DNA from: Thalassomonas viridans
GTDB lineage: Bacteria > Pseudomonadota > Gammaproteobacteria > Enterobacterales > Alteromonadaceae
Direction: 5' to 3'
Assembly: GCF_000948985.2 (NCBI RefSeq)
Contig: NZ_CP059733.1
Coordinates: 2,170,001-2,234,000, forward strand
DNA: 64,000 nucleotides
The translations under genes were made by a program, and so were the position numbers. Position 1 is the first letter of the stretch; the number at the start of each line of letters is the position of its first letter. This document shows positions 45,152-54,782 of the stretch, piece after piece. Under the pieces are notes generated by a model. It had not been told where the DNA came from and did not search any database. It was given only the letters and a program-made list of their open reading frames with translations.

Positions 45152-45678
45152 GACTACATCTCCACTACGCCGGGGCCGTGATAACTGCTGTTTGCCGGAC
45201 ATAAGCCTATGTCTGCAAAGGCAAGTTATCTGCACACAAGACACATATCTTGAAGAGTAAAATTTACTATCAAAGCCATTTTGATACCAGTGAAATCTAT
45301 AAAAGCGGCGTTATTGTGCGTTTATCGTACAAAAAGATGTAGGCGATTAAAGTGAGCTGAATCAAAAATTTAACCTTTCTGCTGCCGAGACTGCTTAGCC
45401 GGCGGGGCTTTCAGGCTAGTTATTCCCGGCAAGTTGTCGTATAGTGGTTGAATCTTAACCAGCCGGGAATTGCCTGTCGGTAAACCAAGCTGATCTGGTT
45501 TGTACTACAGATCCCGGGTGAGTAAAGATAAAAGTGATAGAAGAATAAGCATTTTTGATGGCAAAAAGAGCTTGTTGTTTTGAAGTCAATGCCGCTCCCG
45601 GGCGGATAAATTGACGGAAAAAAGTTTGGCTTGGAAATTGTATAGCCAAAGTAAAGAATCAATCAAAAGTGCTGTATT
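45152..45678. other. Divergent intergenic region
   Basis: About 430-530 bp, depending on the start chosen for the GGDEF-EAL gene. It lies between that minus-strand gene and the plus-strand SPOR lipoprotein gene. AT-rich in the middle. I see no RNA gene and no clear repeat; two small minus-strand frames at 45420-45662 have no ribosome site. Confidence 0.4.
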
Positions 45679-46473
45679 ATGAACTTACATCGATTACTTA
45701 CTTCAATTTGTCTTATTGTATTGATCAGCGGCTGTGCCAGCCTGGATGTGCTGATGGTTTCCGCCACGGGTATCAGTTACCTGGTCAGCGGTAAATCTAT
45801 CTCAGATAATATTGTTTCCGCCGTGATCGATGAAGACTGTGCTGCCCACAGGTTCTTGTTAAATAAAGAGATATGCGTACCCACCAATAAACCTCTTGAT
45901 ATGCTCAATGATCCTGAAACCCGGATCGCCTCGAACACATTGCCTGAGAAAAAAGTCGAACATCCGGTAGCACCACCTGAGGTTTATCAACCGGATAATC
46001 ATACGGTTATTGCCCGGGCGCTGGATCGCAGCGAACAGTTTGAACAGATCTTGCCGAAAGCCGCTACCGGCCTGGTTCAACCCCCGAAATCGCATCCGTC
46101 AGCTTCCGGTGATGTGATTGCCGCCGATGAAATCGCCAAAAATATGACACCACCGCATGCACCATCCGAGCACAATCACTATATCGAAAACCCGCAAACC
46201 TTTGTTGTTATCGGCAGCTTTAATGAACTGGCTTTTGCCCGGGAACGGCAAATTTCCCACCTGGCGTTTAATGCCGAAGTGGTCAGTAATCTACATAATG
46301 ACAAGACAAAATTCCGTGTGGTGGTCGGCCCCTATAATGACCTGGATTCCGAGGAGTCCTTGAACCAGTTGCCCGAGCTGGAAAAATTCTCTCCCTGGCG
46401 CATTAATCTATGTGCCAGCTCTATGGCGCCGCCGCCGTGTGAAAGTTCGGTGGTTGCCCGGGTTGATTTTTAA
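45679..46473 (+). CDS. SPOR-domain-like lipoprotein
   Basis: 264 residues. The signal ends in a lipobox (VLISGCAS, Cys19). The middle (60-165) is Pro-rich and poorly structured. The last 95 residues resemble a SPOR domain, which binds glycan strands stripped of peptides: FVVIGSFNELAFARERQISHL, then TKFRVVVGPYNDLDSEESL. Two Cys near the C-terminus (CASS, CESS) may pair. The expected place is the outer or inner membrane facing the periplasm, at the septum or cell pole. Identification of SPOR is by pattern and not certain. No neighbour suggests a partner; it converges on rlmJ. Confidence 0.72.
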   Translation: MNLHRLLTSICLIVLISGCASLDVLMVSATGISYLVSGKSISDNIVSAVIDEDCAAHRFLLNKEICVPTNKPLDMLNDPETRIASNTLPEKKVEHPVAPPEVYQPDNHTVIARALDRSEQFEQILPKAATGLVQPPKSHPSASGDVIAADEIAKNMTPPHAPSEHNHYIENPQTFVVIGSFNELAFARERQISHLAFNAEVVSNLHNDKTKFRVVVGPYNDLDSEESLNQLPELEKFSPWRINLCASSMAPPPCESSVVARVDF

Positions 46474-46558
46474 GCCTCTTAACCAGAGCAGTGCCGCGGC
46501 CAGAGAAGTGCCGCGGTCGGTTGTTGCAGATAAGAGCGCCGCGGCAGATAAGGAAAAC

Positions 46559-47422
46559 CTATTCTTCTACCAGCTGCTTAAGCCGGTAACTGGCGGTATA
46601 TTCTTCTTTATTAAGCCGGGTTTTCAGATAAGGTAATATTTCGGCCAGCTGGTCTTTTAGTTGCCAGGGCGGATTAACGATAAACAAACCTGTGCCTGTC
46701 ATGCCGTATTCTTCCGTGTCCGGGCGCTGGCTAAATTCCACCTGGAGAATGTTTTTTACTCCGCTTGCGCTGAAGGTCTCTTCCATTTCGGTTACTAAAG
46801 CGCGTTTTACCACAGGATACCAGAGCATATAGGTGCCGGTGGTGAACTTGTCACAGGCCTTGATAATGGTTTTTACCGCCTTGGGGTAATCTTCCTTTAA
46901 TTCATAAGGCGGGTCTATCAGCACGACACCGCGCCTGCTTGGCGGTGGCAGTAAAGATAAGACACCCTGGTAGCCGTCACTCTGTTTGATATGGGCCTTG
47001 CGCCAGCGCTGGCAAAAATCGTTGAGGTAGCCGATATCCGTAGGGTGCAATTCGAATAAATGGGCGCTGTCCTGGCGTCTTAAAATGGCCTTAGCGATAC
47101 CGGGAGAGCCGGGATAAAGGCTTAGCTCGCCTTGTGCGCTATCCCGGTTGAGGTTTTCAATCAGCTCCAGGTAGGGCTGCAGAGGGGCAGGCGTTGCTTG
47201 CCTGGTGTCGGCGGCCAGCAGCCTGGCGATGCCTTCTTTATATTCGCCGGTTTTCTGGGCATAGCTGTCGGTGAGCTGGTACATGCCGGCGCCGGAATGG
47301 CTGTCGATATAGCTGAAGCCTTTTTCCTTGCGGGTCATGTAATCGAGTACCAGGGTCAGGACCGAGTGTTTTAAAACATCGGCAAAGTTGCCGGCGTGAA
47401 AGGCATGGCGATAACTAAGCAA
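46559..47422 (-). CDS. rlmJ: 23S rRNA (adenine2030-N6)-methyltransferase RlmJ
   Basis: 287 residues. The N-terminus LSYRHAFHAGNFADVLKH is diagnostic, followed by IDSHSGAGMY (SAM site) and the catalytic VLIDPPYE motif near residue 165, the D/N-PP-Y of N6-adenine methyltransferases. It methylates A2030 in 23S rRNA. The start is TTG, with AGAGGTGA just upstream, as the next in-frame ATG would remove the conserved opening. It stands alone on the minus strand. Confidence 0.93.
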   Translation of the reverse strand: MLSYRHAFHAGNFADVLKHSVLTLVLDYMTRKEKGFSYIDSHSGAGMYQLTDSYAQKTGEYKEGIARLLAADTRQATPAPLQPYLELIENLNRDSAQGELSLYPGSPGIAKAILRRQDSAHLFELHPTDIGYLNDFCQRWRKAHIKQSDGYQGVLSLLPPPSRRGVVLIDPPYELKEDYPKAVKTIIKACDKFTTGTYMLWYPVVKRALVTEMEETFSASGVKNILQVEFSQRPDTEEYGMTGTGLFIVNPPWQLKDQLAEILPYLKTRLNKEEYTASYRLKQLVEE

Positions 47423-47466
47423 GGCTCACCTCTTTAATCTGTTTGTTGTTTTGCCTGAGTGGGTAA

Positions 47467-47529
47467 AGCCAGGTTATTTCTCTTGCCCCGGGAAAAGGAT
47501 TAGCCGGGGCAGGGGAAATAAACCTGGCT
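47467..47529 (-). terminator. Long imperfect hairpin after the ABC-F gene
   Basis: The arms 47467-47491 and 47504-47529 pair over about 25 positions with two small mismatches (ends AGCCAGGTT.../...AACCTGGCT, inner TGCCCCGG/CCGGGGCA). It lies 7 bases beyond the stop of the minus-strand ABC-F gene and before rlmJ. The length is greater than usual for a terminator. Confidence 0.65.
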
Positions 47530-47535
47530 CAGCGG

Positions 47536-49128
47536 TTAAGCCTGTGACGCCAGGTACTCTTCATAGGTACCGGCAAAGTCAACGTAACCGTCTTCTTTAA
47601 GCTCGATAATACGGGTTGCCAGGCTGGAAACGAATTCCCGGTCGTGACTGACAAACACTAAAGTGCCTTCGTACTTATCCAGCGCCATGTTCAGCGACTC
47701 GATAGACTCCATATCCATGTGGTTGGTAGGTTCGTCCATCACCAGGATATTAGGCTTTTGCATCATCAGCTTGCCGAACAGCATACGGCCCTGCTCACCA
47801 CCGGATAATACCTTGACCGACTTTTTAATGTCGTCGGCAGAGAACAATAAACGTCCCAGGTAGCCGCGCACCACCTGCTCGTCGTCGCCTTCTTTGCGCC
47901 ACTGGCTCATCCAGTCGAACAGGTTCATGTCATTTTCAAATTCATGGGCATGATCCTGTGCGTAATAACCTATGTTAGAATTTTCAGACCAGTTAAATTC
48001 ACCGGTATCTGTCTGGTAGCCGGCTTCCCCCATCAGCAAACGCAGGAAGGTGGTTTTACCTATACCGTTTTCCCCGATAATTGCGATACGCTCGCCTACT
48101 TCCGCCATCAGCGAGATGTCTTTCAGTACATGGTTATCGTCAAAGCTCTTGTTGATGTTCTCCATCACCAGGGCATTACGGAATAACTTCTTCTCCTGCT
48201 CGAAGCGGATAAACGGATTCACCCGGCTGGAAGCTTTCACTTCATCCAGCTGGATTTTATCTATCTGTTTGGCGCGCGAGGTTGCCTGTTTGGCTTTTGA
48301 CGCATTGGCGGAGAAGCGGGCAACGAATTCTTTTAATTCGCTGATTTGTGCTTTTTTCTTGGCGTTGTCTGCCAGCAGTTGAGCCCGTGCTTGAGTGGCT
48401 GCCAGCATGTATTCGTCATAGTTACCCGGATAAACCCTAAGTTCACCGTAATCCAGGTCGGCCATATGGGTACAAACACTGTTGAGGAAGTGCCTGTCGT
48501 GGGAAATAATGATCATGGTGGAGTCACGTTCGTTCAGGGTGTCTTCCAGCCATTGAATGGTATGGATATCCAGGTTGTTGGTGGGCTCGTCCAGCAGTAA
48601 TACGTCCGGATCCGAGAATAGCGCCTGGGCTAATAATACACGTAATTTCCAGCCGGGAGCGACTTCGCTCATTTTGCCGTAGTGCTGTTCAATTGGAATA
48701 CCAACCCCCATTAGCAGTTCACCGGCGCGGCTTTCGGCGCTGTAGCCGTCCATTTCCGCGTACTGGGATTCCAGATCGCCGACCCGCATGCCGTCTTCTT
48801 CACTCATTTCTGGCAGGGCATAGATGCGGTCACGTTCTTCTTTTACCGCCCACAGTTCGGTATGGCCCATGATCACGGTATCGATAACGGAATATTCTTC
48901 GAAACCGAACTGATCCTGGCGCAGCTTACCTAAGCGCTCGTTGGGATCCAGGCTGATATTGCCAGAGGTCGGCTCAAGGTCGCCGCCTAAGATTTTCATC
49001 AGGGTAGATTTACCGCAGCCGTTGGCGCCGATCAGGCCGTAACGGTTGCCGCCGCCAAATTTCTGGGAGATATTTTCAAACAGCGGCTTGGCACCGAACT
49101 GTTGGGTAATATTATTTGCTTGTAACAA
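47536..49128 (-). CDS. ybiT: ABC-F ribosome-associated ATPase, YbiT type
   Basis: About 530 residues with two ABC domains and no membrane part. Walker A motifs are GANGCGKST and GENGIGKTT. Walker B motifs are [14 protein letters not shown] and [14 protein letters not shown]; the second signature is LSGGEQGRM. The linker between (about 230-320) is long, Lys/Ala-rich and helical, as in ABC-F proteins that act at the ribosomal E site. The start is uncertain. TTG 49128 gives [11 protein letters not shown], matching the opening of YbiT, with AAAGGA upstream. The GTG at 49155 adds nine residues. It ends EEYLASQA, as YbiT does. Confidence 0.88.
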   Translation of the reverse strand: MLQANNITQQFGAKPLFENISQKFGGGNRYGLIGANGCGKSTLMKILGGDLEPTSGNISLDPNERLGKLRQDQFGFEEYSVIDTVIMGHTELWAVKEERDRIYALPEMSEEDGMRVGDLESQYAEMDGYSAESRAGELLMGVGIPIEQHYGKMSEVAPGWKLRVLLAQALFSDPDVLLLDEPTNNLDIHTIQWLEDTLNERDSTMIIISHDRHFLNSVCTHMADLDYGELRVYPGNYDEYMLAATQARAQLLADNAKKKAQISELKEFVARFSANASKAKQATSRAKQIDKIQLDEVKASSRVNPFIRFEQEKKLFRNALVMENINKSFDDNHVLKDISLMAEVGERIAIIGENGIGKTTFLRLLMGEAGYQTDTGEFNWSENSNIGYYAQDHAHEFENDMNLFDWMSQWRKEGDDEQVVRGYLGRLLFSADDIKKSVKVLSGGEQGRMLFGKLMMQKPNILVMDEPTNHMDMESIESLNMALDKYEGTLVFVSHDREFVSSLATRIIELKEDGYVDFAGTYEEYLASQA

Positions 49129-49235
49129 AGGTTTATCCTTTCGTATTTGATTCACCCTGAACCTTCAGGCCATAAAGCCGGTCTGGACAAGGTGTGAGTT
49201 AATTAAAAAACTTTTCTGCTGAGCCGTTATGCTGG

Positions 49236-51575
49236 TTATTGTCCCTGCCTGCGGCCCGGTTTCGACCCCGGTCCCTTGCGGTCATTAAACTGGTTATTGC
49301 TGAACCGGGTTAAACCCGGATTGGCTTTGCCTCTGCCTTTTGCTTGGGGTTTTCCCTGGTTCGAGCGGTTTGTGCGCCCGTGTACTTTTTGTCCCGGCGA
49401 GGTTTTATTGCCCTTGGCGTTATTTTTGCCTTTGGTATATTGCATGCTCTTTTCAGCGCGGCTTTCTGCCGGTACCAGACAACCTTCTTTTGAACCGATA
49501 AGTTTGCGTGCCAGCCCCATTTTCGTTAGGGCTTCACGGATAATCGGCCAGTTGGCGGGATCATGGTAGCGTAAAATGGCCTTGTGCAGGCGGCGCTGGC
49601 GTCCGCCTTTGGGTACGGTCACGGCGGCGCTGTTCTTTTTGACGTTCTTCAACGAGTCAAGTTCGGTGTGGTACAAAGTGGTGGCATTGGCCAGCGGTGA
49701 CGGATAAAAGTTCTGCACCTGATCCAGCTTGAAGTTATTTTCCTTGAGCCACAGCGCCATATTGATCATATCCATGTCTGTGGTGCCGGGGTGGGCAGAG
49801 ATAAAGTAGGGGATCAGGTACTGCTTTTTACCGGCTTCCTTGGAGTAGAAGTCGAACATTTCCTTGAACTTGTAATAGCTGCCCATGCCGGGTTTCATCA
49901 TCTTGCTCAGCGGGCCTTCTTCGGTGTGCTCGGGAGCAATTTTCAGGTAACCGCCGACATGGTGGCGGGCCAGCTCTTTAACATAGTTGGGATCTTCCAC
50001 CGCGAGATCGTAACGTACCCCGGAAGCGATCAGCACCTTTTTAATGCCTTTAACCTTACGGGCCTTGCGGTATAACTCTATGGTAGGGGTATGGTCGGTA
50101 TCTAAATGGCCGCAGATGGTGGGCCAGACACAGGACGGCTTGCGGCAGGTAGCCTCGGCCTTGGGGCTTTTACAGTTTAACTTGTACATATTGGCGGTAG
50201 GGCCGCCGAGATCGGAAATGACGCCGGTAAAGCCGGGCACCTTTTCCTTGATGTCTTCAATTTCTTCTATGATAGATTCCTGCGAGCGGCTCTGGATAAT
50301 ACGGCCTTCGTGCTCGGTAATGGAGCAGAAGGTACAGCCGCCGAAACAGCCGCGCATAATATTGATGGAGGTTTTGATCATATCATAGGCCGGTATTTTG
50401 GCATCGCCATAGACCGGGTGCGGCACCCTTTGATAGGGCAGGCCGAAAACGCCGTCCATTTCTTCCGTACTGAGCGGGTAGGCCGGCGGGTTTAACCAGA
50501 TAATGCGGTCGCCGTGGTTTTGTACCAAAGGCTTGGCGGAGCCGGGGTTCACTTCCTGATGGAAAATACGCGAGGCATGGGCGTACAGCACCTTGTTACT
50601 TTTTACCTGATCATAGGTTGGCAAATTAATATAGGTGGTGAGCCAGGGCTTGGCTTTGTTATCCCAGTCTTTGTTGCGGACTTTGCTGCTGATATGCTCG
50701 GATATTTCGATTACCTGCGGGGTTTTGGAAACATCTTTTTTGGCATCTGCCGCAGTGCTTTCGATATTCGCTGCGGCGCTGTTTTCTTTGTTGCTGTCGC
50801 AGCTGGCCGCCGACATGTCCTGGTAAGGGCTGGGGATAGGGTCAATTTTTCCCGGCTTGTCGATACTGCGCGAGTCTATGCCTTTCCAGCCGGGCAGGGG
50901 CTGTTTGGCAAGAAAGGCGCTGCCGCGGACATCGGTAATGGTTTTTACATCTTCGCCCTTGGCGATGCGGTGGGCGATTTCCACCAGCGGGCGTTCGGCG
51001 TTGCCGTAGATCAGCAGGTCTGCCTTGGCATCGAATAAAATCGAGCGGCGCACTTTATCGGACCAGTAGTCGTAATGGGCGATGCGGCGCAGGCTGGCTT
51101 CGATGCCGCCGATCACCACAGGCACGTCTTTGTAGGCTTCTTTACAGCGCTGGCTGTATACCAGTACCGCGCGGTCGGGACGTTTGCCGCCTTCGTTATT
51201 CGGGGTATAGGCATCGTCGTGGCGCAGGCGGCGTTCGGCGGTATAGCGGTTGATCATCGAATCCATGTTGCCTGCGGTGACGCCGTAAAAGAGGTTGGGT
51301 TTGCCAAGGCCCATAAAGGCGTCTTTGGAATGCCAGTCGGGCTGGGAGATGATGCCGACCCGAAAGCCCTGGGCTTCAAGCATACGGCCGATGACTGCCA
51401 TGCCGAAACTGGGGTGGTCAACATAGGCGTCGCCGGTAACCAGAATAATGTCGCAGCTGTCCCAGCCCAGTTGATCCATTTCCTGGCGCGACATAGGTAA
51501 AAATGGCGCAGAGCCATAACATTCCGCCCAGTATTTGGGATATTCGAATAACTTTACTTGCGGTAACGGGATCAT
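49236..51575 (-). CDS. ygiQ: YgiQ family radical SAM protein
   Basis: 779 residues. The opening ([31 protein letters not shown], split) and the radical SAM motif [10 protein letters not shown] (CxxxCxxC, around residues 405-415) identify the family. A B12-like N-terminal half and DUF3362-like C-terminal part ([30 protein letters not shown], split) also match. The last 75 residues are Lys/Gly/Asn-rich and unstructured. A Ser/Ala/Lys-rich insertion sits near residues 250-285. The biochemical role is not firmly known. It is divergent from the S9 peptidase gene. Confidence 0.9.
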   Translation of the reverse strand: MIPLPQVKLFEYPKYWAECYGSAPFLPMSRQEMDQLGWDSCDIILVTGDAYVDHPSFGMAVIGRMLEAQGFRVGIISQPDWHSKDAFMGLGKPNLFYGVTAGNMDSMINRYTAERRLRHDDAYTPNNEGGKRPDRAVLVYSQRCKEAYKDVPVVIGGIEASLRRIAHYDYWSDKVRRSILFDAKADLLIYGNAERPLVEIAHRIAKGEDVKTITDVRGSAFLAKQPLPGWKGIDSRSIDKPGKIDPIPSPYQDMSAASCDSNKENSAAANIESTAADAKKDVSKTPQVIEISEHISSKVRNKDWDNKAKPWLTTYINLPTYDQVKSNKVLYAHASRIFHQEVNPGSAKPLVQNHGDRIIWLNPPAYPLSTEEMDGVFGLPYQRVPHPVYGDAKIPAYDMIKTSINIMRGCFGGCTFCSITEHEGRIIQSRSQESIIEEIEDIKEKVPGFTGVISDLGGPTANMYKLNCKSPKAEATCRKPSCVWPTICGHLDTDHTPTIELYRKARKVKGIKKVLIASGVRYDLAVEDPNYVKELARHHVGGYLKIAPEHTEEGPLSKMMKPGMGSYYKFKEMFDFYSKEAGKKQYLIPYFISAHPGTTDMDMINMALWLKENNFKLDQVQNFYPSPLANATTLYHTELDSLKNVKKNSAAVTVPKGGRQRRLHKAILRYHDPANWPIIREALTKMGLARKLIGSKEGCLVPAESRAEKSMQYTKGKNNAKGNKTSPGQKVHGRTNRSNQGKPQAKGRGKANPGLTRFSNNQFNDRKGPGSKPGRRQGQ

Positions 51576-51955
51576 ATTTTTCGCTCTGGCTCTGCGGGCA
51601 ACTCAGCTAACCGGGCTGCCTGTGTTCTGTAAATTTTACTGTTTTACGGACCGACCATAAAACAAGCGTTAATACCCGCCGCTGCTTGCTGCTTACCTAT
51701 ACACGGACTTACAGTGAAGCCGTAAAAAACCAGCAAACCAAAACGGGCGCGCGATTATAGCAAAATCCGCTGCGATTGGCATGTTAATTTTAATCGTACA
51801 TATATGCTTACAGGGCTTGGGCTTTCTTTGATAACGGCGGGGAAAAGTACTGCTATTTGCCGTATACATTGGCGGCGAATACTTTTATTATTGAGCGCAC
51901 TGAATTTTTCCCAAACACCGGATGTTATTTTAATAACAATAAGCATTTAAATCTT
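51576..51955. other. Divergent intergenic region between ygiQ and the S9 peptidase gene
   Basis: About 380 bp. It should hold promoters for both genes. The open frame of the peptidase extends 33 codons into it, but its sequence (NTFIIERTEFF...) precedes a perfect lipoprotein signal and has no start support. No repeat or RNA gene was recognised. Confidence 0.4.
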
Positions 51956-54421
51956 ATGAAATTACAATTACTCGCCGCTGCAATCAGTTTTTCCCTGGTT
52001 GCCTGTGCCGCCAATCAAACTCCGTCTTCGCCTGCCGGTCAACCGGCAAAAGCTGCCGAAGTGGTTAAAGCTACGCCTGCTGCAGGTACTGACAGCAGTG
52101 ATATCATCACATTAAAACAGATCATGGCAGATCCCGACTGGATAGGGCGTGCGCCCGAGTCCTGGTACTGGGGAGATGACAACCAGACGGTATATTTTAA
52201 ACAAAAACGCGAAGGCTCCCCGATAAGGGACCTGTACCGCAAAAGTACCGGGGCAAAAGGCAATGGCGAGCAGGTGGCATTAGCCGACATGCACGCCGCT
52301 GCCGACATGTACGCGGTAACCAACAATGACGGCACGTTAGAAGCCTATGAATTTGAAGGTAATGTTTTTGTAAAAGACCTTGCCGGCAAAAAGATCCGCC
52401 AGCTGACCTTTACCTCGGCCTACGAATATTCGGTAATGTTTCTTGCCGACGGCAATGTCGCCTACCGGGCGGGCAATGCCTTTTACCGTCACGACCTTGA
52501 TACCAACCAGGTAACCGAACTGGCCAACTTATTGATTGCCGACGAGCCGGAAGGCATCAAAGAGCCGGATACCTATATAGGTAAAGAACAGCACAAGCTA
52601 ATCGACTATGTTGCCTTGCAACACAGAAATGCCAAGTTAGCCAAACAGCAAAAAGACGCGCTGGAAAAGGGCAACAAGGGCATTACCAAAACAGACTTTT
52701 ATTTAGGCGAAGGCAATAAAATTGTCCATGCCAGCCTGTCGCCTGCCGGGGATAAGATTTTTGTCAGTATCGCTGACGACGTACCGGACCGTTACCCCAG
52801 CGATATCATGCCCAACTATATTGCCGGTGATGCTGAAATTAAGGCCCAGCAGGTACGTTCCAGGGTGTCTGACAACCGCAAATACAGCGAAACCCTGTTT
52901 GTCTTAGATTTAAACACCATGGAAAAATCCGAGCTGAGCTATGAGACTCTGCCCGGTTTTGACCAGGACGTGCTGGCCGAAGTGCGTAAAGAAAACTTTA
53001 AGCGCGAAGGCAAGGAATATACCTCGGAAAAAACTCCGCGTGATATTCATGTGATCCGCGCCAATTTCCCGATCCAGTGGCATAAAAACGGCCAGCAGCT
53101 GGCAGTAATGCTTGAAGCCTGGGATAACAAAGACCGCTGGATTGCCACGGTAGATTTTAATGAAAACAGCCTGGTTTCCCAGCACAGATTACATGACGAT
53201 GCCTGGATCAACTGGTCGTTTAACGAGTTCGGCTGGTTAAGCAACAGCGACAAGCTTTACTACCTGTCGGAAGAAAGCGGCTACTCCCATGTTTATGTGA
53301 AATCCCCGGGTGAAAAAGCCACCCAGATCACCAGCGGCAAATATGAAGTGCGGGATTTGACCTTATCCAGGGACGAACAAACCCTGTACTTTAAAGGCAA
53401 TAAAAAGCACCCGGGCATATATGAAATCTACTCATTAGATATTGCCAAAGGCGAAGTGACGGCATTGACCGACCTTGGCGGTAAGAACGATTACCAGCTG
53501 AGCAATGACGAGTCTAAACTGCTGATTGAACACTCCGAAATTACCATGCCGCCGGAATTATACGTGCAGGACGCCACTCCAGGCGCCACTGCGGTGCGTT
53601 TAACCCATACGGTTTCAGAGAAATTCCTGAGCCTGCCGTGGACTGCCCCTTCAGTGGTAGCTGTTCCTTCAAGCCACCAGGAAGACCCTGTTTACACCAA
53701 GGTATATCTGCCGAAGAATTTCGACAAAAGCGCTGAAAAACATCGTGCGGTAATGTTCACCCACGGCGCAGGCTACCTGCAAAATGCACATTTGGGCTGG
53801 TCGGTATATTTCCGTGAATTTATGTTTAATAGCATGCTGGCCCAGCAAGGCTACGTGGTGTTAGACCCCGACTATCGGGCATCGGAAGGTTACGGCCGCG
53901 ACTGGCGTACTTCCATTTACCGCCATATGGGTAAACCTGAAGTGCAGGATATGCGCGACGCGGTAGAATGGGCAGTAAAAAATGCCAATGTTGATAAAGA
54001 CAGGGTAGGGACGTACGGCGGTTCATACGGCGGCTTCCTGACCCTGATGTCGCTCTTTACCGATCCGGATTTGTTCCAGACCGGTGCGGCAATCCGTTTA
54101 GTGTCTGACTGGGCGCATTATAACCACGGCTACACTTCCAATATTCTAAACACCCCGGAAGATGACGCCATTGCCTATGAGCGCAGCTCGCCGATTTATT
54201 TTGCCGAAGGTTTGACCAAGCCACTGCTTATCAATGCGCCTATGGTGGATGACAATGTATTTTTCCAGGATACCGTGCGTTTGGTGCAAAGGTTAATTGA
54301 GCTGGAAAAACAAGACTTTGAAACTGCGATATACCCGGTGGAGCCTCATGGCTTTGTTCAGCCGAGTTCCTGGTTGGATGAATATCGCCGTATTTATAAG
54401 TTGTTTGAAACTAGGCTGTAA
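51956..54421 (+). CDS. S9 family prolyl oligopeptidase-like lipoprotein
   Basis: 821 residues. I start at ATG 51956 because KLQLLAAAISFSLVACAANQ is a lipoprotein signal (Cys17). A beta-propeller-like region (about 60-560) is followed by the hydrolase domain. Ser690 is in GTYGGSYGGF, Asp765/766 in APMVDDNVFFQ, and His798 in VEPHGFVQPSSW, so the triad is complete. It should cleave short peptides, probably dipeptidyl-peptidase-like, in the periplasm. No clear ribosome site is visible. A terminator follows. Confidence 0.9.
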   Translation: MKLQLLAAAISFSLVACAANQTPSSPAGQPAKAAEVVKATPAAGTDSSDIITLKQIMADPDWIGRAPESWYWGDDNQTVYFKQKREGSPIRDLYRKSTGAKGNGEQVALADMHAAADMYAVTNNDGTLEAYEFEGNVFVKDLAGKKIRQLTFTSAYEYSVMFLADGNVAYRAGNAFYRHDLDTNQVTELANLLIADEPEGIKEPDTYIGKEQHKLIDYVALQHRNAKLAKQQKDALEKGNKGITKTDFYLGEGNKIVHASLSPAGDKIFVSIADDVPDRYPSDIMPNYIAGDAEIKAQQVRSRVSDNRKYSETLFVLDLNTMEKSELSYETLPGFDQDVLAEVRKENFKREGKEYTSEKTPRDIHVIRANFPIQWHKNGQQLAVMLEAWDNKDRWIATVDFNENSLVSQHRLHDDAWINWSFNEFGWLSNSDKLYYLSEESGYSHVYVKSPGEKATQITSGKYEVRDLTLSRDEQTLYFKGNKKHPGIYEIYSLDIAKGEVTALTDLGGKNDYQLSNDESKLLIEHSEITMPPELYVQDATPGATAVRLTHTVSEKFLSLPWTAPSVVAVPSSHQEDPVYTKVYLPKNFDKSAEKHRAVMFTHGAGYLQNAHLGWSVYFREFMFNSMLAQQGYVVLDPDYRASEGYGRDWRTSIYRHMGKPEVQDMRDAVEWAVKNANVDKDRVGTYGGSYGGFLTLMSLFTDPDLFQTGAAIRLVSDWAHYNHGYTSNILNTPEDDAIAYERSSPIYFAEGLTKPLLINAPMVDDNVFFQDTVRLVQRLIELEKQDFETAIYPVEPHGFVQPSSWLDEYRRIYKLFETRL

Positions 54422-54782
54422 TTAGGTAAGTTTCTTTAAGAATAAAGCTGGCAATGTCGGCTTTATTTTTTTAGGGTTGATATTTTACACAGTTATGTTC
54501 GGGTTGATGAAACTGTTTTGTTAGATGGAAAAATTCCGTATTTTCTGAGTTTTTTAATATTCGAAATATAGGAAAAGCAATTGATATAATGAGGGGGAAA
54601 TGATTATTTTACATTTTATTAAATTCTGCAAAGACGGAAAAAAGCTGTGTTTAAACATGGAATTTTTCCGTCTATTAAGCTGTTGTTATACGGCATTGAA
54701 ATCGCGTCCACTTGCAACTCATGCGGGCTAAACAAATTAAATAATCTGAATTCATGATTATCGCTCACTAAAAGGAGTAACT
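54422..54782. other. AT-rich boundary region with repeated GGAAAAATTCC palindromes
   Basis: Base composition drops to AT-rich after the terminator, marking the start of the accessory region. TAGATGGAAAAATTCC (54522-54537) and its inverted near-copy (54658-54674) each contain the 11-bp palindrome GGAAAAATTCC/GGAATTTTTCC. They lie 120-250 bases before the large gene and could be operators. No gene is seen. Confidence 0.5.
54441..54472 (+). terminator. Intrinsic terminator after the S9 peptidase gene
   Basis: AATAAAGC (54441-54448) pairs with GCTTTATT (54460-54467), with an 11-base loop and a T run to 54472. Confidence 0.78.

Noticed and set aside
54683..54733. Second attC-like site upstream of the large gene
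   Set aside because: The ends read GTT...AAC, the reverse of the AAC...GTT order of attC, and the arms pair poorly.
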